Source of the DNA: Candidatus Poseidoniaceae archaeon
GTDB taxonomy: Archaea > Thermoplasmatota > Poseidoniia > Poseidoniales > Poseidoniaceae
NCBI GenBank assembly: GCA_013329295.1
Contig: DUKP01000119.1
Location: 1-16,430, forward strand
Direction of reading: 5' to 3'
Length of the DNA stretch: 16,430 nucleotides
The notes beneath the pieces are model-generated. The model did no database searches and was not told where the DNA came from. It was given only the letters and a program-made list of their open reading frames with translations. The position numbers and the translations under genes were made by a program. This document shows positions 7,408 through 14,917 of the stretch, in pieces (the stretch's first letter is position 1; each line of letters opens with the position of its first letter).

Positions 7408-8849
7408 GTTTGCAAATTGAAAATTTCATTGGTGGAGAATTCATAGCACCATTGAAAAAAAACTATCTCGAAAATCTTAATCCAGCTACTGGAAAAATCA
7501 CATCAAAAATACCAAGTTCTACCAAAGAAGATGTAGAAATGGCAGTCAAGGCTGCTCAAAACGCCTTACCTAATTGGTCACAACTTTCGATTGACGAGCG
7601 AATCATTTGGCTAAGAAAAATTGCTAACGCCCTGGAATCACGCAAAGAAGATGTTGCCGCTTTAGAAAGCATGGACACAGGCAAACCAATTAGTCTCGCC
7701 AAGCGAGTAGATGCTGCACGTAGTGTAAGTAACTTCGAATTTTTTGCTGAACATGCTGAGAATCTAATTGAACTGAATTACAAAATGTCTGACGCAACTA
7801 ATTATGTGACCAGAAAACCTGTTGGCGTTGTAGGTCTAATTACTCCTTGGAACCTTCCGCTATACTTGCTGACATGGAAAATTGCTCCTGCATTGGTAAT
7901 GGGTAATACAATAGTGGCAAAACCAAGTGAAATGACTCCACTAACCGCTAACTTACTGTGCGAGATTCTAACATCAATAGAATTCCCAGAAGGAGTGATA
8001 AATATTGTTCATGGTCTTGGACCAAGTGCTGGTCAATCTATTTTAGAACATCCAAACATCAAGGCAATCTCATTTACTGGCGGTACTGCAACTGGAAAGA
8101 TTGTTGCACAAACAGCTGCACCTATGTTCAAAAAATTATCACTTGAACTCGGTGGTAAAAATGCTACCATTATTCTTGATGATGCTGACTTGCCAAATGC
8201 AGCAAAAGGTGCTGCTAGAGCAGCATTTACGAATTCTGGCCAAGTATGTTTATGTGGTTCAAGAATTCTTGTTGCTGACAACATCTATGATGAATTTGTT
8301 ACTTTATTGATTAATGAAGTTGAATCCATGACAATTGGTAATCCAAGTGATGAAAACACTGACATCGGTTCTGTAATTTCATCTGAACACATGGAAAAGG
8401 TCCTCTCATACATTGAACTTGCCAAACAAGAAGGTGGGAAAATTTCTGTGGGAGGCTCCAAGTTAACACTACCTCCTCCTAATGCTGATGGCGCATTCAT
8501 CGAACCTACTCTTATCGAAGGTTTAGCAATTGATTCCCGATGTGCAACTGAAGAAATTTTTGGACCTGTAGCATCAATTCATCGATTCATTACTGACGAT
8601 GAAGCAATTGAAATGGCTAACATCACTGAATATGGTTTAGCAGGCTCGGTCTGGACTTCAAATCCTACTCGTGGCAAATCTGTCGCTGAGCGAATAGATA
8701 GTGGTATTTTGTGGGTAAATACATGGCTTCACCGTGACCTTAGAACTCCATTTGGTGGTGTCAAAAGTTCAGGAGTAGGTAGAGAAGGTGGCGACTGGTC
8801 ACTGAATTTCTTCTCTGAACTCAGCAATATATGTGTAAAAGAAGAATGA
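7404..8849 (+). CDS. amnC: 2-aminomuconate 6-semialdehyde dehydrogenase-like ALDH
   Basis: This 481-residue NAD-dependent aldehyde dehydrogenase is full length. Asn150 lies in PWNLPLYLLTW, Glu248 in LELGGKN, the nucleophile Cys282 in GQVCLCGSR, and the end reads LRTPFGGVKSSGVGREGG. PWNLPLYLLTWKIAPAL and WLHRDLRTPFGG are characteristic of the ALDH8A1 / 2-aminomuconate and 2-hydroxymuconate semialdehyde dehydrogenase branch. Arg101 lies 49 residues before Asn150, the spacing of the substrate-binding Arg120/Asn169 pair known in Pseudomonas 2-aminomuconate semialdehyde dehydrogenase. It would oxidise the ring-cleavage product to 2-aminomuconate. The GTG start overlaps the amidohydrolase stop; a TTG at 7410 with GAGGTG upstream is an alternative. 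A 2-hydroxymuconate semialdehyde substrate cannot be excluded, but the AmnA/B/D-like genes downstream favour the amino form. Confidence 0.85.
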   Translation: MSLQIENFIGGEFIAPLKKNYLENLNPATGKITSKIPSSTKEDVEMAVKAAQNALPNWSQLSIDERIIWLRKIANALESRKEDVAALESMDTGKPISLAKRVDAARSVSNFEFFAEHAENLIELNYKMSDATNYVTRKPVGVVGLITPWNLPLYLLTWKIAPALVMGNTIVAKPSEMTPLTANLLCEILTSIEFPEGVINIVHGLGPSAGQSILEHPNIKAISFTGGTATGKIVAQTAAPMFKKLSLELGGKNATIILDDADLPNAAKGAARAAFTNSGQVCLCGSRILVADNIYDEFVTLLINEVESMTIGNPSDENTDIGSVISSEHMEKVLSYIELAKQEGGKISVGGSKLTLPPPNADGAFIEPTLIEGLAIDSRCATEEIFGPVASIHRFITDDEAIEMANITEYGLAGSVWTSNPTRGKSVAERIDSGILWVNTWLHRDLRTPFGGVKSSGVGREGGDWSLNFFSELSNICVKEE

Positions 8850-8850
8850 A

Positions 8851-8864
8851 CATATCTTGATAAG
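8851..8864 (+). promoter_or_regulatory. Possible TATA region for the LON-domain gene
   Basis: CATATCTTGATAAG, just after the dehydrogenase stop, is centred about 29 nt before the ATG at 8886 and could support a leaderless transcript. No Shine-Dalgarno is seen. The match to the TATA consensus is poor. Confidence 0.25.
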
Positions 8865-8885
8865 CAAATTCATTGAATTCACGCT

Positions 8886-9611
8886 ATGTCCGAGACTGGA
8901 ACATTGCCATTGTTTGTTCTTCCAATGGTTCTTGTTCCAGGAGAGATACAAAGTCTGCGGATTTTTGAACCGCGATATAGGCAAATGCTCGATGACTGTC
9001 TGCTTGATGGCAAACCATTTGGCATGATTATGACAGATCCTCTCGCATTCCATAATGGATGGAATGGGCCTCGAGCATTTGGATGTGAAGCAGAAATTAT
9101 CAGTCATGAAACCAAAGGAAGTAATCACTTCATTGAATTTGTTGGCCGAAGACGGTTTAAAATCGACAGAGTAATCGAACCTGCTCTTCCACCTTTTGAG
9201 GATGAATCAATGGCTGATTTGATTACGGAAATTGGAATTCTTCCCGACTTAGAGACAATTCTTGAGAGAATTCCAGAAGATAGTGAACATTCGAAACTAT
9301 ATCTTTCAGCAGATGTGACTTTCTTAGATGATGAACAAGAATTAACTGAATTTCAACAAACTGAATTAAGGTCTACACTTAATGGTATATTGGGTAAAAT
9401 TGGTGGAATTTTGCAAATTGAAAAGGATACTTTAGAGGATTGGATTGAAGATAGAACTGCGACTGTTATTGATGAAAGTTCATCATCTATGTTTGCAGTT
9501 GCTGCATTAACTATTAGTGACCCAGAAAATAAGTATCAATTATTATCATGTTCTGAACTGAAAGAGGTATTCCTAAAATTGACAAGATTTCTTGCAGAAA
9601 TGGATGTTTAA
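8886..9611 (+). CDS. Stand-alone LON substrate-binding-domain protein
   Basis: The 241-residue protein begins LPLFVLPMVLVPGE and continues LRIFEPRYRQML, the classic opening of the Lon N-terminal domain (PF02190). GRRRFKI at about residue 87 is also typical. The beta-rich domain occupies about residues 6-125; the remainder is acidic and probably helical. There is no AAA+ ATPase or protease domain, so this is not Lon itself. Single LON-domain proteins are widespread in bacteria and occur in these archaea, but their role is poorly defined; binding of unfolded proteins or peptides is assumed from the Lon domain. It sits between the catabolic dehydrogenase gene and panB with 36 and 52 nt gaps, and shows no obvious tie to either. 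Confidence 0.82.
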   Translation: MSETGTLPLFVLPMVLVPGEIQSLRIFEPRYRQMLDDCLLDGKPFGMIMTDPLAFHNGWNGPRAFGCEAEIISHETKGSNHFIEFVGRRRFKIDRVIEPALPPFEDESMADLITEIGILPDLETILERIPEDSEHSKLYLSADVTFLDDEQELTEFQQTELRSTLNGILGKIGGILQIEKDTLEDWIEDRTATVIDESSSSMFAVAALTISDPENKYQLLSCSELKEVFLKLTRFLAEMDV

Positions 9612-9663
9612 CTCAATAGATTGATAGCGTGACCTTCAAAACTCCAACGCCTGTGGTTTAACC

Positions 9664-10485
9664 ATGTCCGTTCACGGTCAAGCCAAGAAGGTCACAACTC
9701 ATACGCTTCAAGAAATGAAGCGTGCTGGTGAGAAAATCACTATGCTTACCGCATATGATTACTCACTAGCAAAATTGGTTGACAATGGCGGAGTGGATGT
9801 AATTCTTGTAGGAGATTCGGCATCAAATGTAATGGCTGGGCAAGTTACTACAGTGCCGATGACTTTGGATCACATGATATACCACGCTCAATGTGTAAAG
9901 CGAGCTGTTGACAGAGCACTTATTGTAGTGGATATGCCGTTTGGAACCTATCAAGGTAATTCTGCAATTGCTCTTGAATCTGCTATTCGAATTATGAAAG
10001 AAGCAGAAGGTCATGCTGTCAAGTTAGAAGGTGGGGCTGAAATTGTTGAGTCAATTAAGAGAATTCTAACTGCTGGTATTCCAGTAATGGGACATCTTGG
10101 ACTTACTCCTCAATCAATTTACAAATTTGGCACATACAGTGTTAGAGCAAAGGAAGATGATGAAGCGGCTAAGTTAATTGAAGATGCTAAAATCCTTGAA
10201 GAAGCTGGTTGTTTTGCAATTGTATTAGAAAAGATTCCCCGTGAACTAGCAAAGAAAGTAAGTGAGGCGATTAACATACCAACCATTGGAATCGGCGCTG
10301 GCCCTGATTGTGATGGACAAGTATTGGTATTGCATGATTTGCTTGGCATAACTATGGACTTTTCACCAAGATTCCTTAGGAGATATCTAAATCTTGCAGA
10401 ATCAATTGATGGTGCAGTAAAGCAATACTGCGAAGATGTTAGAACTGGCGATTTCCCTAATGATTCTGAGAGTTATACATCATAG
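9664..10485 (+). CDS. panB: 3-methyl-2-oxobutanoate hydroxymethyltransferase
   Basis: The 273-residue protein is a complete PanB. The metal-binding aspartates are Asp51 in VGDSASNV and Asp90 in VVDMPFGTY; Lys120 (KLEGG), His144 ([10 protein letters not shown]) and the catalytic Glu189 (VLEKIP) are present, as is [12 protein letters not shown]. The length matches the usual 260-280. It transfers a one-carbon unit from methylene-folate (or an archaeal carrier) to 2-oxoisovalerate to make ketopantoate, the first committed step of pantothenate/CoA synthesis. No other CoA genes are in the window, and pathway partners are often scattered in archaea. Its last 6 nt overlap the 3' end of the convergent membrane-protein gene. 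The start is the ATG at 9664, following the 52-nt gap. Confidence 0.96.
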   Translation: MSVHGQAKKVTTHTLQEMKRAGEKITMLTAYDYSLAKLVDNGGVDVILVGDSASNVMAGQVTTVPMTLDHMIYHAQCVKRAVDRALIVVDMPFGTYQGNSAIALESAIRIMKEAEGHAVKLEGGAEIVESIKRILTAGIPVMGHLGLTPQSIYKFGTYSVRAKEDDEAAKLIEDAKILEEAGCFAIVLEKIPRELAKKVSEAINIPTIGIGAGPDCDGQVLVLHDLLGITMDFSPRFLRRYLNLAESIDGAVKQYCEDVRTGDFPNDSESYTS

Positions 10486-10980
10486 GCCCATACTGTAAAC
10501 TAGCAAAGCGCCAGAAAATGAGCCAATATCAACAGCAAATGCATGCCATACACCATACCTAAATGGTGGCAAATCATACCTTCCCCAAGAGGTAGAAATC
10601 CAAACCCATAGTAACAAAGCACCATAGCCGCCACAAAATAATGCGCCCCATCCTGAGAACCAAACCACAAAGAAAATTACTCCAGGTAAAGCAATACCCA
10701 TGCTGTACTCATACCATCTTGATGCTTCTCCCCTTACCAGTATGAAATAAAGTAATGGAGAAAGAAGAATCGAAGTCAAAATTGCTCCTTGGGGTGGTGA
10801 AGGCCAACTATATTCGGGAGTGATATATTGCTGGAAGATAATTCCTACAATCATACCAAATAATGCTGGTGCGATAATGTGTCTTATTCCAGTATCAAAA
10901 TCAATACCTCTTACACGGTCTAATTCTGATTCATTGGACGAGCTTGCATACTGAGATACCTCAATTTCTAACTCGTCCAT
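10480..10980 (-). CDS. Small multi-pass membrane protein of unknown function
   Basis: The 166-residue protein has an acidic, Ser-rich cytoplasmic N-terminus (about 30 residues) and about five hydrophobic segments (about 33-52, 65-83, 93-110, 111-130, 145-165). Trp and aromatic residues lie at the interfaces. I recognise no catalytic or transport motif and no family. The start codon at 10978-10980 is 87 nt from the divergent dioxygenase gene (start 11068), so the intergenic segment may serve both. The 3' end overlaps panB by 6 nt on the opposite strand. Confidence 0.72.
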   Translation of the reverse strand: MDELEIEVSQYASSSNESELDRVRGIDFDTGIRHIIAPALFGMIVGIIFQQYITPEYSWPSPPQGAILTSILLSPLLYFILVRGEASRWYEYSMGIALPGVIFFVVWFSGWGALFCGGYGALLLWVWISTSWGRYDLPPFRYGVWHAFAVDIGSFSGALLVYSMGL

Positions 10981-11032
10981 AATTCACCCAATCAGCGCTG
11001 GTGTTTGAGCCTTAGGGCGAGGATATTATCCG

Positions 11033-11044
11033 TTTATGATATAG
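11033..11044 (+). promoter_or_regulatory. TATA box of the dioxygenase operon
   Basis: TTTATGATATAG lies about 30 nt upstream of the ATG at 11068, the spacing for an archaeal promoter giving a leaderless mRNA. It supports 11068 as the true start and argues against the open frame's upstream TTG (11005), which lies before the TATA box and so would not be transcribed. Confidence 0.55.
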
Positions 11045-11067
11045 GCAACCTACTCATAGCGTGCAAC

Positions 11068-11964
11068 ATGGCGCAGGGCGAGATTGTTGCGGGCTGTTTA
11101 GCACCGCACCCACCCCACTTGGTTTATGCTGAGAATCCAGAGCAGAATGAACCGGTTGCAGAAGGTGGCTGGGAACAGCTTAGATGGGGTTATGAACGAC
11201 TTAGAGACTCGCTAAAGGGGATAGAATATGATGCGATAGTAATTCTATCGCCACACTGGCAAACCTATGTAGGAACTCATTTCCTTGGACTAGAAAATTT
11301 CCAAAGTCTTTCTGTAGATCCTATTTTTCCCAACCTATTTCGCTATCACTACGACATGAATGTTGATGTTGAACTTGCTCAACAGATTCATGACAAAGCC
11401 GACAAAGCAGGTTTGACAGTCAAGATGATGACTAATCCTGATTTTAGAGTAGATTATGGAACTATTACCACAGGCCACATGTTTAGACCACAATGGGATA
11501 AGCCATTAGTGGTAATTTCCAGTAACCGCTCAAGTGCATACTATTCAGTTGAAGTTATGCAAGAAATGATGATAGAACTTGGTAAAGCAACACGTGAAGC
11601 GATTTTGGAAAGTGGAAAGAAAGTTGTTGTATTAGCAAGTAACTCATTATCTCATCGTCATTTCACCACTGAGTCAGATATTCCAGAAGATATGAGCAAA
11701 GAGCACATTACTAGTCATGCTATGCATTTGTGGGATATGCGAATTATTGACTACATGAAATCAGGTCAATGCCAGAGAATTATTGATGAAATGCCTGAAT
11801 TTACCGAACAAGCGATTGCTGAAACAGATGGTGGAGCATTTACTTGGTTGCTATCTACTCTGGAAGTCCCAAACTATCCAGCAATTCTCCACGGATACGG
11901 CACAATTATTGGCACTGGTAATGCAATCGTTGAGTGGCCAGTCTACAAACATAAGGAGGCATGA
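11068..11964 (+). CDS. amnB: 2-aminophenol 1,6-dioxygenase catalytic (beta) subunit, LigB superfamily
   Basis: Counting from the ATG at 11068, the protein has 298 residues, close to the ~305 of AmnB. It carries the type III extradiol dioxygenase iron ligands at the expected spacing: His14 (LAPHPPH), His63 (SPHWQTYVG) and Glu252 (AIAETDGGAF), with the active-site His196 (SNSLSHRHF) and Tyr130 (FRVDYGT). Other AmnB-like segments are SVDPIFPNLFRY, GGAFTW and GYGTIIGTGNA. It would open the ring of 2-aminophenol or a substituted o-aminophenol with Fe(II) and oxygen, giving 2-aminomuconate 6-semialdehyde. The N-terminus is chosen by family alignment (MAQGEIVAG) and by the TATA box. The next gene encodes the non-catalytic partner and follows 2 nt after the stop. 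A catechol-type substrate is a less likely alternative. Confidence 0.9.
   Translation: MAQGEIVAGCLAPHPPHLVYAENPEQNEPVAEGGWEQLRWGYERLRDSLKGIEYDAIVILSPHWQTYVGTHFLGLENFQSLSVDPIFPNLFRYHYDMNVDVELAQQIHDKADKAGLTVKMMTNPDFRVDYGTITTGHMFRPQWDKPLVVISSNRSSAYYSVEVMQEMMIELGKATREAILESGKKVVVLASNSLSHRHFTTESDIPEDMSKEHITSHAMHLWDMRIIDYMKSGQCQRIIDEMPEFTEQAIAETDGGAFTWLLSTLEVPNYPAILHGYGTIIGTGNAIVEWPVYKHKEA
11953..11959 (+). promoter_or_regulatory. Shine-Dalgarno deciding the fusion-gene start
   Basis: AAGGAGG ends 7 nt before the ATG at 11967 but only 1 nt before the ATG at 11961. The normal spacing points to 11967 as the start; 11961 would make a 4-nt overlap with the upstream gene but is too close to the ribosome-binding site. 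Confidence 0.7.
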
Positions 11965-11966
11965 AA

Positions 11967-13358
11967 ATGACTAATGGTGAGATTGTTGAATCATTTGTTG
12001 TACCTGTTCATCCACACACTGTGCTGGCACCTGAACAAAATGAGGGTTGGGGCAGATTAAGAAAAGCATATGATGATGCTGCAAAAATTATCCAAGATAG
12101 TGGTGCAGATTTATTGATTATTTATTCAACCACTTGGCCAAGTATCATTGGCCATCAAATTATTTCAGACCCTAATCCTGAATGGGTGATGGTAGATCAT
12201 GACTTCCATGAGTTAGGTTCAATTCATTACTCATTCAAGATTGATGTTGAATTTGCCGAGCAATGGAATGCAGAAAACAAATCACGTGGATTACAAAGTC
12301 GATGTGTGAACTATCATGGTTTTCCGATTGATGTAGGTTCAGTAGTTGCACTTACTCTACTAAATCCAGAAAATAAAATACCAGCAATTATCGTTTCGTC
12401 TAATGTTTATGCCGACAGGAGTGAAACTACAGTCCTAGCTAAAGCATGCCGAGATTTGGTAAAAAGAACTGGACGTAAAGCTGTAGCAATCACTGCAATG
12501 TCCCTTTCAAATAGAATGTTCACTGAACATATCGACCCTAAAGATGACCGTATCCATTCTTTGAAAGATGATGAATGGAATCAAAAGATATTGGAATTTT
12601 TATCTGAAGGTAGGCTTGAGGATGTTGGCCAACTCTCAAGAACTATTCAGCGACAGATACGTGTTCAAAAAGTGGTTAATTTCAAGCCAATGTGGTGGTT
12701 ATCTGCAATGAATGATAATCGAAATAATTTGACTGGTAATGTTCTAGCATATGAGGGAATTCACGGCGCAGGTTGTGCTGTGGTAAATCTCAATCCTACG
12801 CCCTCTGGATTTGGTGACAAAGAATATGATGAAGATGATGTTGAAATTTTTGCTGGTGAAAGGGGCGTATTGGACTCTAACACACAACAAGAAAGTAAGA
12901 TAGAAACAGACGATGGACCTGCTTTATGGGAGCCAACTAAGGCTGAAGGTTCAGTTAATACAGATGCTGCTCCAAAACCCGTTGGTGCATATCCGCATGC
13001 AAGAAGAGTTGGTGACTTGATTTACTTGTCAGGAGTGGGTCCAAGGCAGCCTGGAACTAATGAGATTCCTGGTGGGCCAATTCATGACAATAGCGGTAAA
13101 CCTCTCAACTATGACATAAAAGAACAGACTCATGCTGTTGTCAATAACATCGCTAGAATTCTCGAAGAAGCTGGTTCATCACTTGACAAAGTTCTCGATG
13201 TGACTTCTTTTTTAGTAGATATGGATCGTGACTTTCAAGGTTACAATGAAGTTTGGGCAGAAACCCTTGGTAAAGTTGGACCTACTAGAACTACCTTAGC
13301 AATAAGGGCTTTACCAACACCAATTGCCGTAGAGATGAAGGTTATCGCCAGTATTTGA
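11967..13358 (+). CDS. amnA-amnD: Fusion: 2-aminophenol 1,6-dioxygenase alpha subunit + 2-aminomuconate deaminase (RidA family)
   Basis: The 463-residue protein has two parts. Residues 1 to about 280 are a LigB-fold domain like AmnA: GFPIDVG (119-124) and W-rich MWWLSA (242-247). Aligned with the catalytic subunit, the active-site residues are lost: His14 to Val14, His63 to Thr56, His196 to Asn182, Glu252 to Val236. As in known alpha subunits, it is therefore structural. After an acidic linker (about 284-333) comes a complete RidA/YjgF domain (334-463) with PKPVGAYPHARR, YLSGVGPR, GPTRTT (Arg441) and VEMKVIA (Glu456), the pattern of 2-aminomuconate deaminase, which hydrolyses the enamine/imine to release ammonia. 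Characterised systems encode these as separate proteins. The gene is probably co-translated with its partner subunit upstream. Confidence 0.9.
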   Translation: MTNGEIVESFVVPVHPHTVLAPEQNEGWGRLRKAYDDAAKIIQDSGADLLIIYSTTWPSIIGHQIISDPNPEWVMVDHDFHELGSIHYSFKIDVEFAEQWNAENKSRGLQSRCVNYHGFPIDVGSVVALTLLNPENKIPAIIVSSNVYADRSETTVLAKACRDLVKRTGRKAVAITAMSLSNRMFTEHIDPKDDRIHSLKDDEWNQKILEFLSEGRLEDVGQLSRTIQRQIRVQKVVNFKPMWWLSAMNDNRNNLTGNVLAYEGIHGAGCAVVNLNPTPSGFGDKEYDEDDVEIFAGERGVLDSNTQQESKIETDDGPALWEPTKAEGSVNTDAAPKPVGAYPHARRVGDLIYLSGVGPRQPGTNEIPGGPIHDNSGKPLNYDIKEQTHAVVNNIARILEEAGSSLDKVLDVTSFLVDMDRDFQGYNEVWAETLGKVGPTRTTLAIRALPTPIAVEMKVIASI

Positions 13359-13439
13359 ATTACCGGATTTCGGACATAATCCTTAGATTTCTTTAGTAAT
13401 CAATAACTACCTTCGTTTGTTACCGCCCAATATTGATAG

Positions 13440-13467
13440 GTATTTGGTAGAAATACGGTAATTTACC
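13440..13467. promoter_or_regulatory. Inverted repeats ahead of the transporter gene, candidate operator
   Basis: Within the 128-bp gap (13359-13486) are two adjoining palindromes: GTATTT-5 nt-AAATAC (13440-13456) and GGTAA-T-TTACC (13457-13467). An AT-rich CAATATTGATA (13428-13438) just upstream may be the TATA box, so the second palindrome would overlap the transcription start, a usual repressor position. No regulator gene is in the window. The rest of the gap shows nothing further that I can support. Confidence 0.4.
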
Positions 13468-13472
13468 AAAAT

Positions 13473-13479
13473 GAGGTGA
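13473..13479 (+). promoter_or_regulatory. Shine-Dalgarno of the transporter gene
   Basis: GAGGTGA ends 7 nt before the ATG at 13487, which fixes that start. Its presence implies a real 5' leader, unlike the apparently leaderless genes elsewhere in the window. Confidence 0.65.
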
Positions 13480-13486
13480 GATTTCA

Positions 13487-14905
13487 ATGGACATAAAATC
13501 AACCGCAGACAAATTGCTGAAGGGTGATGTTTCGGGCGTTGTTGATGATGTTAAATCAACCATCAAAAGATCATTGACATTAGTTGGAGTAATTATTGTC
13601 ACTGTAGCCGCAAGTATTGGCTCAGGGTTATTTGTCCTTCCTTCTTTTGCTGCCTCAGTAATGGGTCCAGGAATATGGTTGGCATTTTTACTGGCCGGAA
13701 TCGTGTTTTTACCTGGTGCTTTGTCAAAATCAGAACTGGCTTCTGCAATGCCAGTAAATGGTGGTGCATATGTTTACCTCGAACGGTCATTCGGACCAAT
13801 TATTGGAACCATTAGTGGTTTAGGATTATGGGCTTCATTTCTACTGAAATCTGCCTTTGCATTGATTGGTTTTTCCGCTTACATGTATGCGGTAACGAAT
13901 TATCTTGACATATCTACTAACGCTACGTTTGTTATCATGTCTGCACTAGCATTGATTACTATACTCAATATCTTTGGTATTAAGAAAGTCAAAGCATTTC
14001 AAACACCAATCTTGGCATTAACTACAATATTGATTTTAGTCATATGTTTCATCCAATTATTCGATGCAAGTTTTGATTTTTCCCGCCCCATTGATGGAGC
14101 ATTTGACGTTTCAAGAGATGACCCAGTATTGGTCGCAGAGGCTGCTGCGTTAGTCTTTGTCGCTTATGCAGGAATATACAAAGCAGGGGCTTTGGGTGGA
14201 GAAATTAAGGAACCAAAAAAGAATCTACCTGCTGGTATGCTATTATCTCTACTACTGATTACTTTGCTATATGTGGTTGTTACATTCATTATGATGGGGG
14301 CTGTAGAAGGCGAATGGTGGGTTAATTCAGATGGTAGCCCAAGAGAAGATCCGATCTTTGCCTTCGTAGATGCTGTGGCATCGACTGAAATTGGCATTGC
14401 TATGGCGCTATTAGCTTTTCTTACAATGATTTCAGGTGCTCTATCAGGATTATTGGCTGCATCAAGATTCTTGTTTGCAATGGCCAAGGATTGTCTTTTA
14501 CCAGATAATTTAAGTGAAACAAATGAGAAATTTGGTACTCCTCATTGGTCAATTATTATTACAGGTGTTGCAATGGGAATTTGCATCCTAACATTACCGG
14601 TCAAGGATGTTGCTAAATTAGCCTCAGGATTCCAAATTATGGTCATTGTAGCCTTGAATGCTTGTGTTATTATTCTAAGAAGAGAAAATCAAAAACACGA
14701 ATGGTACCAACCAGAATTTAAATCTCCATTGTACCCATTTGTCCAGGTCTTTGGTATAATTGCGGGCGCAATTCTAGTCTACTTGATGGGTTCTAAAGCC
14801 ATAATTGGAGCATTAGCCGCCATAGTTCTTGGACTTTCTACCTACAAAATTTATGGTGAAAAGAACTACAAGAATTTGGAAAATACAAGTTTGGAATCTG
14901 AATGA
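13487..14905 (+). CDS. APC-superfamily amino acid/amine transporter
   Basis: A 472-residue integral membrane protein with about 12 hydrophobic segments and a ~28-residue cytoplasmic N-terminus. TM1 contains GSGLFVLP (45-52), the glycine-rich unwound substrate-binding stretch of the amino acid-polyamine-organocation superfamily. GPGIWLAF, then NGGAYVYLERSFGP and an FALIGFSAY segment follow the usual APC order. A cytoplasmic loop holds GGEIKEPKKNLP, also typical. It probably imports an amino acid or amine using an ion gradient. It lies downstream of the dioxygenase/deaminase genes on the same strand, with its own leader, Shine-Dalgarno and palindromes, so it may be separately controlled. Uptake of an aromatic amino acid or amine feeding the pathway is a contextual inference; specificity cannot be read. 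Its stop is 12 bp from the convergent surface-protein gene. Confidence 0.88.
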   Translation: MDIKSTADKLLKGDVSGVVDDVKSTIKRSLTLVGVIIVTVAASIGSGLFVLPSFAASVMGPGIWLAFLLAGIVFLPGALSKSELASAMPVNGGAYVYLERSFGPIIGTISGLGLWASFLLKSAFALIGFSAYMYAVTNYLDISTNATFVIMSALALITILNIFGIKKVKAFQTPILALTTILILVICFIQLFDASFDFSRPIDGAFDVSRDDPVLVAEAAALVFVAYAGIYKAGALGGEIKEPKKNLPAGMLLSLLLITLLYVVVTFIMMGAVEGEWWVNSDGSPREDPIFAFVDAVASTEIGIAMALLAFLTMISGALSGLLAASRFLFAMAKDCLLPDNLSETNEKFGTPHWSIIITGVAMGICILTLPVKDVAKLASGFQIMVIVALNACVIILRRENQKHEWYQPEFKSPLYPFVQVFGIIAGAILVYLMGSKAIIGALAAIVLGLSTYKIYGEKNYKNLENTSLESE

Positions 14906-14917
14906 ATTTCGAAAATT

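Noticed and set aside
8886..9611. Lon protease
   Set aside because: Only the N-terminal LON domain is present; there is no Walker A/B ATPase or Ser-Lys protease domain in this or an adjoining frame.
11005..11067. Upstream TTG start adding 21 residues to the AmnB-like protein
   Set aside because: The added residues lie over and before the TATA box, and family members begin at the GEIVAG strand, matching the ATG at 11068.
1498..14905. A full kynurenine pathway from tryptophan
   Set aside because: Only a formamidase-like hydrolase and a possible transporter fit; no dioxygenase for tryptophan, kynurenine monooxygenase, kynureninase or cupin-type 3-hydroxyanthranilate dioxygenase is present in the window.
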